A stretch of DNA of 64,000 nucleotides from an uncultured Eubacteriales bacterium (GTDB lineage Bacteria; Bacillota; Clostridia; Christensenellales; CAG-138): NCBI GenBank assembly GCA_900542615.1, contig UQOG01000002.1:21041-85040 (forward strand), given 5' to 3'. The translations under genes were made by a program, and so were the position numbers. Position 1 is the first letter of the stretch. Every line of letters starts with the position of its first letter. Shown in pieces: positions 55,372-64,000 of this stretch. The notes under the pieces were generated by a model that saw only the letters and a list, made by a program, of their open reading frames with translations, was not told where the DNA came from and ran no database searches.

Positions 55372-55429
55372 TTACGCTCACCTTGTAAAATAATCGATTA
55401 CAAAACACGCTTGGAGGTGGATATTCGCC

Positions 55430-56974
55430 GTGATGGATTTTTTGCTCCCGATTATCATCGGGGTTGTGTGCTCCGTTGTATTCTTCTTTGCTGGTTATGT
55501 TTACCGGCGTAACATTGCCGAGGCGAAGGTCGCAAAGGCAGAGGACGCCGTTAAAAAAATGATAGACGATGCGCAAAAGCGCGCGGAAACCATTAAAAAA
55601 GAGACCATACTTGAGGCCAAGGAAGAAGCCTACAAAATCAAGAGCGAGAGCGAGAAGGATTTGCGCGACCGGCGCAATGAGCTCCAGCGGTCCGAACGCC
55701 GGCTGGCCCAGCGGGAAGAAACCCTGGATAAAAAAATGGATGGAATTGAGCAGCGGGAAGCCCAGCTGAACGAAAAATTCAAAGAAGCGGAAAAGGTCGA
55801 AGCTGCCGCCAAAGAGATCCATGAACGCCAGTTAAAGGAGCTGGAAACGATCTCCGGCTTGTCGATGGACGAGGCAAGAGAGATCCTTTTGGGGAACGTG
55901 GAGCGGGAGGCCCGGCATGACGCGGCGCTGATGCTCCGGGAGATCGAAGCAAAAACCAAAGAAGAAGCGGATAAACGCGCCCGTAACATCATTTCCCTGG
56001 CGGTGCAGCGCTGCGCTGCGGACCATGTGGCGGAGGCCACGGTATCCGTGGTGCCCCTGCCCAACGATGAAATGAAGGGCCGTATCATTGGCCGGGAGGG
56101 CCGGAATATCCGCACCCTGGAAACCGCCACCGGGGTGGACCTGATCATCGACGATACGCCGGAAGCGGTCATCCTTTCCGGCTTTGACCCGGTTCGCCGG
56201 GAAATCGCCCGGATCGCCCTGGAAAAGCTGATCCTAGACGGCCGGATCCATCCTGCCCGCATCGAGGAGATGGTGGAGAAGGCCCGCAAGGAAGTGGACG
56301 CCCAGATCCGGGAAGCGGGCGAACAGGCCCTGTTCCAGGTTGGGCTTCACGGCCTGCATCATGAGCTGGTCAAGCTGCTGGGCCGGCTGCGGTACCGCAC
56401 CAGCTACGGCCAGAACGTATTGAAGCATTCCATCGAGGTGGCCCATCTGGCGGGGATCATGGCTTCTGAGATCGGCGCCAACGTGGCCCTGGCCAAGCGA
56501 GCGGGCCTGCTGCATGATATCGGCAAGGCGGTAGACCACGAAGTGGAAGGCCCCCATGCCCAGATCGGCGCGGACCTGGCGAAAAAATACCGGGAGAACA
56601 ATCAGATCATCCATGCCATCCAGGCCCACCATGGGGATGTGGAGCCAAGCACTGTGGAAGCGGTCTTGGTGCAGGCGGCAGACGCCATTTCCGCCGCGAG
56701 GCCCGGCGCCCGGCGGGAGACCCTGGAAAATTACATCAAGCGTCTGGAGAAGCTGGAGGAGATCGCCAATTCCTTCGAGGGCGTGGATAAATCCTTTGCC
56801 ATGCAGGCTGGCCGTGAGGTACGCATCCTGGTAAAGCCCGAGAGCGTCAACGACGCGGATACCATCCTGATGGCCAAGGATATCGTGAAACGGATCGAGG
56901 CAGATCTGGAATACCCGGGCCAAATCAAGGTAAACGTGATCCGGGAGACCCGGGCTGTGGAATATGCGAAGTAG
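55430..56974 (+). CDS. rny: Ribonuclease Y
   Basis: RNase Y is the membrane-bound endonuclease that starts mRNA decay. The 514-residue product has an N-terminal membrane helix (about 4-22), a long charged coiled coil to about residue 195, a KH domain ([15 protein letters not shown]) and an HD domain with [17 protein letters not shown] at 55413-55419 favours the GTG at 55430 over the next-codon ATG. Two hairpins follow the gene. Confidence 0.96.
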   Translation: MMDFLLPIIIGVVCSVVFFFAGYVYRRNIAEAKVAKAEDAVKKMIDDAQKRAETIKKETILEAKEEAYKIKSESEKDLRDRRNELQRSERRLAQREETLDKKMDGIEQREAQLNEKFKEAEKVEAAAKEIHERQLKELETISGLSMDEAREILLGNVEREARHDAALMLREIEAKTKEEADKRARNIISLAVQRCAADHVAEATVSVVPLPNDEMKGRIIGREGRNIRTLETATGVDLIIDDTPEAVILSGFDPVRREIARIALEKLILDGRIHPARIEEMVEKARKEVDAQIREAGEQALFQVGLHGLHHELVKLLGRLRYRTSYGQNVLKHSIEVAHLAGIMASEIGANVALAKRAGLLHDIGKAVDHEVEGPHAQIGADLAKKYRENNQIIHAIQAHHGDVEPSTVEAVLVQAADAISAARPGARRETLENYIKRLEKLEEIANSFEGVDKSFAMQAGREVRILVKPESVNDADTILMAKDIVKRIEADLEYPGQIKVNVIRETRAVEYAK

Positions 56975-57031
56975 CAGGAACCAATTCCTGCACAGGAAAG
57001 AGCCGTTGGCAGGGCAGCCTTGCCAACGGCT
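56974..57031 (+). terminator. Tandem hairpins after rny
   Basis: GCAGGAA/TTCCTGC (56974-56991) is followed by AGCCGTTGGCA (57001-57011) pairing with TGCCAACGGCT (57021-57031). Only a short T stretch follows the second stem. Confidence 0.65.
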
Positions 57032-57063
57032 TTGCTGCATTTGAATGAAAGGATGGGGTCGAT

Positions 57064-57999
57064 ATGGAAGCCGTTCCCATTGCGGATGGGCATTGCGATT
57101 TTCTTTACTACATGCTGCATGAGGGCTGGGATATCGGACAGCCTGCCGGTAGACAGGCTGTTTCCATCCCCTATATGGAGGCATCCAACGTTGCTTTGCA
57201 ATTTTTTGCCGCTTGGATCGACGGGGAGGCAAAGCAAAGTGGTCTGGGCCAATGCTTGGACCTGATCGACGCATACTGGCGTATGCTGGAGCAGCACCAG
57301 GACAGGCTGGAACCGCTTACGTCGGCATTTCAGCCCGGAAAGGGGAAGATCGCCACCGTGCTCACCATCGAAGGCGGGGAGGGGATCGATGGAAGCCTGG
57401 AAGCCCTGCGGATGTTCTACCGGCTGGGGGTTCGGGCCATGACCCTTACCTGGAACTATAGCAATAGCCTGGCGTCCCCGGCTATGCGGCGGGCCAACAA
57501 GGGCCTGACGGAAACGGGACGCAGGGTGGTGCGGGAAATGCACCGGCTGGGCGTCGCCTTGGATGTGGCCCATTTGAGCGACGCAGGGATAGACGAGGTA
57601 TTGGCTTCGGCCGAACGGCCGATTTTTGCGTCCCATTCCAATGCCCGTTCCGTATGCCAGCACCGGCGTTCCCTGCAAGACCGGCATATTCGGGAGATCG
57701 CCCAATGCGGCGGGGTGATCTGCGTAAATTATTATCCGCCCCAGCTTTCCCAGCTTCCTTCCGCTGCCTGCGCTCAGGATGTGGCCCGGCACGCGGCCTA
57801 TATTGCGGGCCTGGCGGGGGCGGAGCATGTGGCCCTGGGCTCGGATTTTGACGGCATGTGGGAATATCCCCAGGATCTCAAAACCCAAGAGGATCTGCCC
57901 AATGTGTTATGCGCCCTGGAAAAAGCCGGGTTTTCCCAGCAGGAGATCCGGAGCATTGCCTATAACAATCTGCACGATTATATCCTGCAATTTGTGTAG
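57064..57999 (+). CDS. M19 family dipeptidase
   Basis: The 311-residue product belongs to the renal dipeptidase (M19) family of zinc enzymes. The first metal motif HCD is in ADGHCDF near residue 10, with the bridging Glu in LTIEGGEGI, His in VAHLSDAGI and SHSNARSVC, and the family motif GSDFDGM near residue 260. No signal peptide is present, so it acts in the cytosol. AAGGATGGGG lies upstream of the ATG. Confidence 0.93.
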   Translation: MEAVPIADGHCDFLYYMLHEGWDIGQPAGRQAVSIPYMEASNVALQFFAAWIDGEAKQSGLGQCLDLIDAYWRMLEQHQDRLEPLTSAFQPGKGKIATVLTIEGGEGIDGSLEALRMFYRLGVRAMTLTWNYSNSLASPAMRRANKGLTETGRRVVREMHRLGVALDVAHLSDAGIDEVLASAERPIFASHSNARSVCQHRRSLQDRHIREIAQCGGVICVNYYPPQLSQLPSAACAQDVARHAAYIAGLAGAEHVALGSDFDGMWEYPQDLKTQEDLPNVLCALEKAGFSQQEIRSIAYNNLHDYILQFV

Positions 58000-58348
58000 A
58001 ATGTGACCAGGCCGGAGAGAATCAGAAAAATCTGCCCATTTGGCTTGCATCCGGGCGCATATCTATGGTATCATGCTTGGGGAAGGGTGGAAATTGTTTT
58101 TGTTTTTCGTTTGCCCGCAAAGGGGAACGGCGTCGATTCAAAGCCCGTTTCTTCCAGCAGAATGCGGCCTTTTAGGACCGGCCAGCTCAACGCCGCGGGG
58201 AAACGGGATGGAAGTGCGCAATGCCTTTCCGCCGCCCTCTCCACCGGGCTTATTTTTACGTAAGGAATCATAAAAAAAGGCAATTCTAACAGGATAAGGA
58301 CCGACAACGCATCCAGCATAAAAAATAAAAAAAGGAAGGAACGAAGGC
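58000..58348. other. 349-base intergenic region
   Basis: No gene is recognised. TTGCAT at 58045-58050 and TATCAT at 58069-58074 (18-base spacer) are a candidate promoter for the P-type ATPase. The middle is GC-rich and without clear hairpins. Confidence 0.5.
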
Positions 58349-60979
58349 ATGAAGGCATATGCAGCCCCAGTAGAACAGGTGATCGCAGAATATGGATCGG
58401 ATCCCAAGGGCCTTTCCAGCCGGGAGGCCATGCGTCGGCTGGAAAAATACGGACGAAATAAGCTGAAAGAAGCGCAGAAGGAATCCCTGTTCCATCGGTT
58501 TTTGGACCAATTGAAGGATCCTATGATCCTGATCCTGCTGGCTGCGGCCGCCGTATCCGCCATTACGGCCATCTACAGCCAGGAGGGTTTGGGGGAGGTG
58601 GCGATCATCCTGGCGGTGGTGCTGATCAACGCCGTATTAGGGGTGTATCAGGAGAGCAAGGCGGAAAAGGCCATTGAAGCCCTGCAGGCTATGACCGCCG
58701 CCACCAGCAAGGTTTTGCGGGATGGGGAGCTCCTTCACCTAAAAAGCGAGGAGCTGGTGCCCGGGGACGTGATCCTGCTGGAGGCGGGGGATGCGGTGCC
58801 GGCGGACGGAAGGCTGCTGGAAAGCGCCAGCCTAAAGATAGAAGAGGCGGCCCTAACCGGTGAAAGCGTGCCGGTGGATAAGGACATCCAGCCCCTGGAC
58901 GCTCAAACGGGGGACGTGCCCCTGGGGGACCGGAAGAACATGGTCTATATGGGCAGCACCGTGGTATATGGCCGGGGCAGGGCCATCATTACAGGCACCG
59001 GGATGGATACGGAGATGGGAAAGATCGCCGGGATCCTGTCCCAGGCGGAGGATAACCAGACCCCCTTGCAGATCAAGCTGGCCCAGCTGAGCCGGATCCT
59101 GAGCTGGCTGGTGATGGGGATCAGCGTGTTTATTTTCGTGTTTTCCCTGCTAAGGGCTGGGGACTTCCACCTGAACGCGGTGGTGGATACCTTTATGATC
59201 GCCGTAAGCCTGGCGGTGGCGGCGGTGCCCGAGGGCTTGGCGGCGGTGGTAACGGTGGTCCTGTCCATTGGGGTCACCAACATGTCCAAGCGCAATGCGG
59301 TGATCCGTCGGCTTACCGCCGTGGAGACCCTGGGCTGTGCCCAGATTATTTGTAGCGATAAGACCGGCACCCTGACCCAGAACAAAATGACCGTGGTGGA
59401 TAGCTACGGGGCCATTGCACAGACCCAACGGGCCATGTCCCTATGTTCGGACGCGGCGCCGGATTCCAGCGGCGCGGCGGTGGGCGAGCCCACGGAATGC
59501 GCCCTGGTGAACTGGGCGGCAAAGGAGGGCCAGCCCAAGCCGGCATTGGAGGCGGAAATGCCCCGGGTCGGGGAAGCGCCCTTTGACAGCGACCGAAAGA
59601 TGATGACCACCCTGCATCAGAGCAGCCATGGCATTGTACAGTATACCAAGGGTGCGCCCGATGAGGTGCTCAAGCGCTGCGGGTATTATGAAAAGGACGG
59701 GCAGGCGCTTCCTTTGACCGAGCAGGTCCGGGAGGAGATCCTGGCCGCCAACAAGGCCATGGCGGACCGGGCTTTGCGGGTGCTGTGCGCGGCCAAGCGG
59801 CTGTATTCGCAAATGCCCCAGGATTTGTCGCCGGCCGCGCTGGAGCAGGATATGATCTTCCTGGGCCTGGCGGGCATGATCGACCCCATTCGCCCGGAGG
59901 TGCTGGACGCCATCGCCCTGTGTAAAAAAGCCGGGATCCGTCCCATTATGATCACAGGGGACCACCGGGATACGGCCGTGGCCATCGCCAACGAGCTGGG
60001 CATCCTGGGGGAGGGCCAAGCGGCCATTACCGGCGCCGAGCTCAACGAGATGGACGACGCGACCCTGGAGGCTTCCGTGGATCGCTACAGCGTCTATGCC
60101 CGGGTGCAGCCGGAGCATAAGGTGCGCATCGTCAACGCCTGGCGCAAGCGGGGCTGCGTAACCGCCATGACCGGGGACGGGGTCAACGACGCGCCCTCCA
60201 TCAAAAGCGCGGATATCGGCGTAGGCATGGGCATCACCGGCACGGACGTGACCAAAAACGTGGCGGATATGGTGCTGGCGGACGACAATTTCGCCACCAT
60301 TGTAGGCGCGGTGGAGGAAGGCCGGCGGATCTATGACAACATCCGCAAATCCATCCAGTTCCTGCTGGGCTCCAATATGAGCGAGGTATTGAGCATCTTC
60401 CTGGCCACCCTGCTGGGCTTTGTGATCCTCAAGCCTTCCCATCTATTGTGGATCAACCTGATCACCGACTGCTTCCCGGCCCTGGCCCTGGGCATGGAAC
60501 AGGGCGTACCGGATCTCATGGAGCGGCCGCCCCGGGACCCCAAGGACGGCATTTTCGCAGGCGGCCTGGGGGTGGATGTGGCCTATCAGGGGGTGCTGGT
60601 GACCATTTTGACCATGGGGGCATATTTCATCGGCCATTACATGGAGGCGGGGGTTTGGGAAATTGCCAACAGCCCGGATGGCACCACCATGGCGTTCCTC
60701 ACCATGAGCATGGCGGAGATCTTCCACAGCTTCAGTATGCGCAGCCAGCGGCACAGCATTTTCCACCTGCAAGGCCACAACCGCTTCCTTTGGGGCGCCA
60801 TGGCCCTGAGCCTGGTGCTGACCACCGCCGCCATCTATCTGCCGGGCATTTCCGAGGCCTTTGCCTTTACTCACATCAGCCTGGCTGAATACGGCGTGGC
60901 GTTGGCGCTGGCCTTTGCCGTGATCCCCATCGTGGAATTGGTCAAGGCGCTGCAACGCCGGGCCGCCCGCAAGGGATAA
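58349..60979 (+). CDS. P-type calcium-transporting ATPase
   Basis: The 876-residue product is a type IIA-like cation pump. It has the actuator LTGES motif, membrane helix 4 with AVPEGLAAVVT, the phosphorylated Asp337 in DKTGTLTQNKM, the hinge TGDGVNDAPSIK and helix 6 with NLITDCFPALALG. The Pro-Glu-Gly-Leu and Asn..Asp pattern fits calcium transport, though manganese is possible. AAGGAAGG precedes the ATG. Calcium handling matters for sporulating cells, but no direct link is shown. Confidence 0.93.
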   Translation: MKAYAAPVEQVIAEYGSDPKGLSSREAMRRLEKYGRNKLKEAQKESLFHRFLDQLKDPMILILLAAAAVSAITAIYSQEGLGEVAIILAVVLINAVLGVYQESKAEKAIEALQAMTAATSKVLRDGELLHLKSEELVPGDVILLEAGDAVPADGRLLESASLKIEEAALTGESVPVDKDIQPLDAQTGDVPLGDRKNMVYMGSTVVYGRGRAIITGTGMDTEMGKIAGILSQAEDNQTPLQIKLAQLSRILSWLVMGISVFIFVFSLLRAGDFHLNAVVDTFMIAVSLAVAAVPEGLAAVVTVVLSIGVTNMSKRNAVIRRLTAVETLGCAQIICSDKTGTLTQNKMTVVDSYGAIAQTQRAMSLCSDAAPDSSGAAVGEPTECALVNWAAKEGQPKPALEAEMPRVGEAPFDSDRKMMTTLHQSSHGIVQYTKGAPDEVLKRCGYYEKDGQALPLTEQVREEILAANKAMADRALRVLCAAKRLYSQMPQDLSPAALEQDMIFLGLAGMIDPIRPEVLDAIALCKKAGIRPIMITGDHRDTAVAIANELGILGEGQAAITGAELNEMDDATLEASVDRYSVYARVQPEHKVRIVNAWRKRGCVTAMTGDGVNDAPSIKSADIGVGMGITGTDVTKNVADMVLADDNFATIVGAVEEGRRIYDNIRKSIQFLLGSNMSEVLSIFLATLLGFVILKPSHLLWINLITDCFPALALGMEQGVPDLMERPPRDPKDGIFAGGLGVDVAYQGVLVTILTMGAYFIGHYMEAGVWEIANSPDGTTMAFLTMSMAEIFHSFSMRSQRHSIFHLQGHNRFLWGAMALSLVLTTAAIYLPGISEAFAFTHISLAEYGVALALAFAVIPIVELVKALQRRAARKG

Positions 60980-60990
60980 GGAAGCAGGCC

Positions 60991-61376
60991 ATGGATATCG
61001 GCCATATCGCCCTATAGGTCGCGGACCTGGAGCAGCGCCGCCGGTTCTACGAAACCTATTTTTGGGGGGCCAGGCGGGGAAGCCCTATCATGACCCGAAC
61101 ACCGGGCTGCGGAGCTATTTCCTCTCCTTTTCCCAGCAAGGGGCCCGTTTGGAGCTGATGCAGCGCTCCGGCTTGCAGCAGCGGCCGGAGGCCATGCAGT
61201 ATGGCTACGCCCATCTGGCCTTTCAGCTGGAAAGCCGGGAGGCGGTGGCGCAGCTGACAGAGCGTCTCGCACGGGACGGCTATACCGTATGCAGCGGGCC
61301 GCGGGTCACCGGGGATGGCTACTATGAAAGCTGTGTGTTGGATCCGGAGGGGAACCAGGTGGAGATCGTGGCCTAG
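60991..61376 (+). pseudogene. VOC/glyoxalase-family gene, broken by a stop and a frameshift
   Basis: Reading from ATG at 60991 gives MDIGHIAL, then TAG at 61015-61017, then VADLEQRRRFYETYF in the same frame, which is the start of a typical vicinal-oxygen-chelate protein with Trp expected at the stop. A second lesion in the T5G6 run at 61059-61069 moves the frame, after which AGKPYHDPNTGLRSYFLSF and the C-terminal VLDPEGNQVEIVA continue. So one nonsense change and one lost base interrupt a gene of about 128 codons. Both sites are simple errors, so sequencing error at the homopolymer is possible for the second. Confidence 0.85.
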
Positions 61377-61426
61377 CGATCCATACCGCGGCGCGCCCGA
61401 CCGATTGCCGCACGCTTTGATCCGTA

Positions 61427-61467
61427 AAAAAGCCCCCAAAGGTTTGGCTTTGGGGGCTGCGTTTTTT
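61427..61467. terminator. Bidirectional terminator
   Basis: AGCCCCCAAA (61431-61440) pairs with TTTGGGGGCT (61449-61458). A run of A precedes it and a T6 run follows, so it can serve both the + strand and the convergent thioesterase gene. Confidence 0.9.
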
Positions 61468-61476
61468 CCGTAAAGT

Positions 61477-62202
61477 TCAGCTGAAAGCGACCAGGGTCCG
61501 CAGGCTGCCATCCGCGCCATAGATGCCGACGGTATGGCCTTGCGCCCCGGCAGCGTACCGGCAAACCAGGGAGCTCCCGGCCTTGACCGGCGATTTGTAT
61601 ACGATGCGAAGGCTGGAAAACCCCTGCCGCGCCTGATAGACGGCCGGCGGCAATGCCTCCAGGGCAAAGTCCAGATAGCAAAGGTTGTGTACATGTTCGT
61701 TGTAATCGATATCCCCGCGCCGGAGGGATAGGCTGACCTGCTGGGCGTAGGAATCGGGTTCCCGAAGCTTGTCCAGCCCGGGATCTTCAAATACCCGCCG
61801 GTCCTCCGGCGTATAGAGCTGGACCAGGGCGTCGCTAGGCCGAATGATCCGCTGGGATTCCATATCCATCAGCACCAGGCGGGAAACCGCCCGGGCCGCG
61901 TAACCCGCCTGGCCGTCCTCCACCAGGTATTCCCGGAACAGGGCGAAGGTGGCCCGGGCTGCCCGCTGCCAGGTCTGTATCTGCAAGGGGACGCAATAGC
62001 GGGGCCGCCTGGATATTTGCACCTGCCAGTCCGTCAGGATCCACGCCTTGCCACCCCGATCCCGGCCGATGGCGCCGTCGCCTATGGAGTCGGAATGCTG
62101 GTTGCCGGCGTTTTCCAGCGCCTTGAGCAAGCCGCTTAGGGTCATGGCACCGTCCTGGGTATAGTCCTCCAGGGCAGGCTGATAGACTGCATGGTAGATC
62201 AT
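61477..62202 (-). CDS. Acyl-ACP thioesterase
   Basis: The enzyme releases fatty acids from acyl carrier protein. The 241-residue product is a double hotdog of the FatA/FatB-like bacterial family: HAVYQPALEDYTQDGAMTLSGLLKALENAG in the first half and RGDIDYNEHVHNLCYLDFALEAL, with the conserved Asn-His pair, in the second. The ATG at 62202 gives the family start; upstream in-frame readings run into the tRNA terminator. It may be transcribed from the tRNA-Trp promoter by readthrough. Confidence 0.9.
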   Translation of the reverse strand: MIYHAVYQPALEDYTQDGAMTLSGLLKALENAGNQHSDSIGDGAIGRDRGGKAWILTDWQVQISRRPRYCVPLQIQTWQRAARATFALFREYLVEDGQAGYAARAVSRLVLMDMESQRIIRPSDALVQLYTPEDRRVFEDPGLDKLREPDSYAQQVSLSLRRGDIDYNEHVHNLCYLDFALEALPPAVYQARQGFSSLRIVYKSPVKAGSSLVCRYAAGAQGHTVGIYGADGSLRTLVAFS

Positions 62203-62233
62203 GGAAGCGTATAAATCCTTTCGTGTGTATAGC

Positions 62234-62271
62234 AATAAGAACCTTAATGCAAACACATTAAGGTTCTTATT
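62234..62271 (-). terminator. Perfect 16-base hairpin after tRNA-Trp
   Basis: The arms 62234-62249 and 62256-62271 are perfectly complementary (AATAAGAACCTTAATG and its inverse) with a six-base loop. Read on the minus strand it follows the tRNA CCA end directly; the T content after it is modest. Confidence 0.82.
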
Positions 62272-62345
62272 TGGCAGGGGCAGAAGGACTCGAACCCTCA
62301 AGAACGGTTTTGGAGACCGCTATGTTACCATTACATCATGCCCCT
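62272..62345 (-). tRNA. tRNA-Trp (anticodon CCA)
   Basis: On the minus strand the acceptor stem is AGGGGCA with TGCCCCT, the D stem ATGT/ACAT, the anticodon stem GCGGT/ACCGT with loop CTCCAAA (anticodon CCA) and the T stem GAGGG/CCTTC with loop TTCGAGT. The CCA end is encoded. A consensus promoter lies upstream. Confidence 0.95.
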
Positions 62346-62372
62346 AAGGCTGTGGCTCACGCCAGCTTTGTT

Positions 62373-62401
62373 ATTATAGCACTCCCAGTGGGGGATGTCA
62401 A
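62373..62401 (-). promoter_or_regulatory. Consensus promoter of tRNA-Trp
   Basis: On the minus strand TTGACA (62401-62396) and TATAAT (62378-62373) are separated by 17 bases, with TGC before the -10 box. This is the best sigma-A promoter in the window. Confidence 0.92.
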
Positions 62402-62595
62402 TCCAGATTATTCTATGGTATACTATACCTATCGGATCCAGCCCGGGCCTCGAGAGGACGGGGGAGAGGTGTCGCCAAGAATCGGCTGCCGGACGTTTCC
62501 CGGGGCAAGGGTTTCGCGGGAGGAGTTTGACAATTCCTTAGGATGGATATTCTATCAATAAGCCCAAGAACGGCAATAAATAAAAGGATAATAAT

Positions 62596-63033
62596 GTGAA
62601 AAAAATAACAATCTATACAGACGGCGCTTGCTCAGGAAATCCCGGTCCTGGTGGCTGGGGCGCGCTGTTATACTATCAAGGCCATAGCAAGGAGCTTTCC
62701 GGCGGCGAAGCCCATACCACCAACAACCGCATGGAGCTTATGGCGGCCATAGCCGCGTTGGAAGCCCTCAAAGAGCCCTGCGCAGTGGATGTCTATACGG
62801 ATAGCGCGTATCTGTGCCGGGCGTTTCAGGATAGATGGTTACAGAGCTGGCAGCGGAACGGCTGGAAAACATCCACAAAAAAGGATGTGGAAAACCGCGA
62901 CCTGTGGGAACGGCTCTTGGCGCAAACGAGGATCCACCAGGTAGCATGGCACAAGGTCAAGGGCCATAGCGACAACGCGGATAACAACCGCTGCGATGCC
63001 TTGGCCAGGGCGGCCATTGCGCAATTCCGGTAA
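62596..63033 (+). CDS. rnhA: Ribonuclease HI
   Basis: RNase HI cuts RNA in RNA-DNA hybrids. The 145-residue product has the catalytic acidic set in [16 protein letters not shown] (Asp9), [10 protein letters not shown] (Glu) and YTDSAYL (Asp), with [14 protein letters not shown] near the end. The basic-protrusion region is present. The start is GTG at 62596 with an AAAAGGAT site; an ATG two bases earlier is in another frame and stops at once. A 16-base inverted repeat follows. Confidence 0.95.
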   Translation: MKKITIYTDGACSGNPGPGGWGALLYYQGHSKELSGGEAHTTNNRMELMAAIAALEALKEPCAVDVYTDSAYLCRAFQDRWLQSWQRNGWKTSTKKDVENRDLWERLLAQTRIHQVAWHKVKGHSDNADNNRCDALARAAIAQFR

Positions 63034-63043
63034 ACGATACCCC

Positions 63044-63079
63044 TAACTATTCGTTAAACTTGCGTTTAACGAATAGTTA
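63044..63079. repeat. Perfect 16-base inverted repeat before the Xer-like gene
   Basis: TAACTATTCGTTAAAC (63044-63059) is followed by the spacer TTGC and its exact inverse GTTTAACGAATAGTTA (63064-63079). There is no T run. It lies 10 bases after the rnhA stop and 32 bases before the next start, so it may be a terminator, an operator or a recombination-linked site. Confidence 0.85.
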
Positions 63080-63111
63080 TATTCCTAGCTTCCCCATTGG
63101 AGGTGCCTGGT

Positions 63112-64000
63112 ATGCCGCAGGATCATTACGCGGGCAGTGAATATAAAAAATACCTTTCCAAGCTCCGCAGCCTTTGCGAGGAGCTGCCGCCCTTTTGCGG
63201 GGAATTTTTCCGGGGTATCGAGCATGAGACCCTGGTGCGTTCCCGCTATGCCTATGGGGTGGATCTGCGCAATTTCTTTTCCTATCTGATCCAGCAGCCG
63301 GGCTTTGCGCGGCCGGATATCCGCTCCATCCCCCTCTCGGACCTGGACAAGGTGGACGTTACCCTGATCGAAGGGTATTTGAGCTATGTTTCCTATTATA
63401 TAGACGAAGGAGAAAAAGAGGTTTTAAACGGGGATCGGGCGAAAAAGCGCAAATTATCCACCCTGCGGTCCTTTTATAAGTATTTTTGCAAGAAGGAAAA
63501 GCTGCATAACAATCCCCCTTCCCTGGTGGATCTGCCGGTGATCCGGGAGCGGTCTATCATCCGGCTGGAGCCGGACGAGGTGGCCAACCTGCTGGATATC
63601 GTGGAGGCCGGCGAAGGCCTGACCGAAGGGCAAAAAAAATACCACCATCGCACCCAGGCTCGAGATCTGGCCATATTGACCCTGTTTCTCGGCACGGGCA
63701 TCCGCATCAGCGAATTGGTGGGCATTGATATGGACGATATAAATTTTTCCGCAAACGAGTTTTCCGTGGTCCGCAAAGGCGGCAAGGAGGATATCCTGGT
63801 ATTTGGGGAGGAAGCCCGAAAGGCCCTGCTGGACTACATGCTGGAGCGGGAGCGTATGACCCCCCAGCCCGGGCATGAGGACGCCCTGTTCCTTTCCCTG
63901 CAAAACCGGCGGATCACGGTGCGGGCGGTGGAAAACCTGGTGAAAAAGTACGCCCAGCTGGCCGCCCGGCACCAGAACCTGCATCTGCTGGGACGGCTGG
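63112..64000 (+). CDS. Xer-like tyrosine recombinase, 3' end beyond window
   Basis: The visible 296 codons encode an N-terminal SAM-like core-binding domain (about 35-130) and the start of the catalytic domain, with the first catalytic Arg as Arg198 in GTGIRISEL and the Lys in RKGGK near 222-225. The C-terminal HxxR and Tyr lie past the window end. TTGGAGG precedes the ATG. The protein has a longer N-terminus than standard XerC/XerD, as in a clostridial Xer-like group; whether it serves chromosome dimer resolution is open. Confidence 0.88.
   Translation, partial: MPQDHYAGSEYKKYLSKLRSLCEELPPFCGEFFRGIEHETLVRSRYAYGVDLRNFFSYLIQQPGFARPDIRSIPLSDLDKVDVTLIEGYLSYVSYYIDEGEKEVLNGDRAKKRKLSTLRSFYKYFCKKEKLHNNPPSLVDLPVIRERSIIRLEPDEVANLLDIVEAGEGLTEGQKKYHHRTQARDLAILTLFLGTGIRISELVGIDMDDINFSANEFSVVRKGGKEDILVFGEEARKALLDYMLERERMTPQPGHEDALFLSLQNRRITVRAVENLVKKYAQLAARHQNLHLLGRL

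Noticed and set aside
62527..62553. TTGACA at 62527 as the rnhA promoter
   Set aside because: No acceptable -10 box lies at 16-18 bases; the best candidate, TATTCT, is at 15.

Overview
The window is a GC-rich (about 60% by eye) stretch of a chromosome that looks like a spore-forming, anaerobic member of the Clostridia (Bacillota). The evidence is a spoIIIA operon, spoIVB-spo0A, spoIIM, ytfJ and dacB, an IspH-ribosomal protein S1 fusion of the clostridial kind, a biotin-dependent sodium-pumping decarboxylase, MEP-pathway isoprenoid genes and Gram-positive promoter and Shine-Dalgarno signals. Nearly all genes are on the + strand. There is no sign of a prophage, insertion sequence or CRISPR array.

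Layout. 1-2.4 kb: the end of the spoIIIA operon (AE partial, a 58-residue AF, AG, AH). 2.5-12.5 kb: Asp23/AmaP/DUF2273 envelope-stress genes, then a compact housekeeping run nusB, tsaD-like, folD, xseA, xseB, ispA, dxs, tlyA, nadK, argR. 12.5-17.8 kb: recN, spoIVB, spo0A, spoIIM, with AT-rich spacers around spo0A. 17.8-25.5 kb: deoB, a catalytically dead DacF-like protein, an M50 protease, scpA, scpB, ytfI, ytfJ, dacB, rluB. 25.7-29.4 kb: OadG, biotin carrier, OadB and OadA of a sodium-pumping decarboxylase. 30.1-36.7 kb: surE, rpiR-type regulator, baiN-type flavoprotein, cmk, plsC, ispH-rpsA. 36.8-40.4 kb: cls (minus strand), tRNA-Pro, a split ThrE exporter. 40.6-47.5 kb: an F-type ATP synthase operon plus a HAD gene. 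47.6-48.2 kb: a minus-strand XRE regulator with a membrane partner. 48.4-57 kb: ftsK/spoIIIE, rimO, pgsA, cinA, recA, rny. 57-64 kb: M19 dipeptidase, Ca-type P-ATPase, a broken VOC gene, acyl-ACP thioesterase and tRNA-Trp (both minus), rnhA, and the start of a Xer-like recombinase cut by the window end.

The most unusual region is the ATP synthase operon. The gamma and beta genes form one uninterrupted frame with no stop codon between them, although beta keeps an excellent ribosome-binding site and ATG. Subunit b carries only the C-terminal half of delta, and no separate delta gene exists. Subunit a has an extra N-terminal stretch. A rotor subunit covalently joined to a catalytic stator subunit is not expected to rotate, so this is either a real rearrangement handled by internal initiation or proteolysis, or a lost stop codon.

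The sporulation genes are also odd. Spo0A lacks the conserved receiver Lys (Met108) and one acidic-pocket Asp (Thr10), SpoIIIAF is cut down to its membrane part, the DacF homologue has lost all three catalytic motifs, and spoIVB lies directly behind a strong terminator hairpin with no room for a promoter after it. The ion economy may be sodium-linked: the decarboxylase pumps Na+, and the ATP synthase c subunit keeps the Glu-Ser pair but not the Gln of the classical Na+ site.
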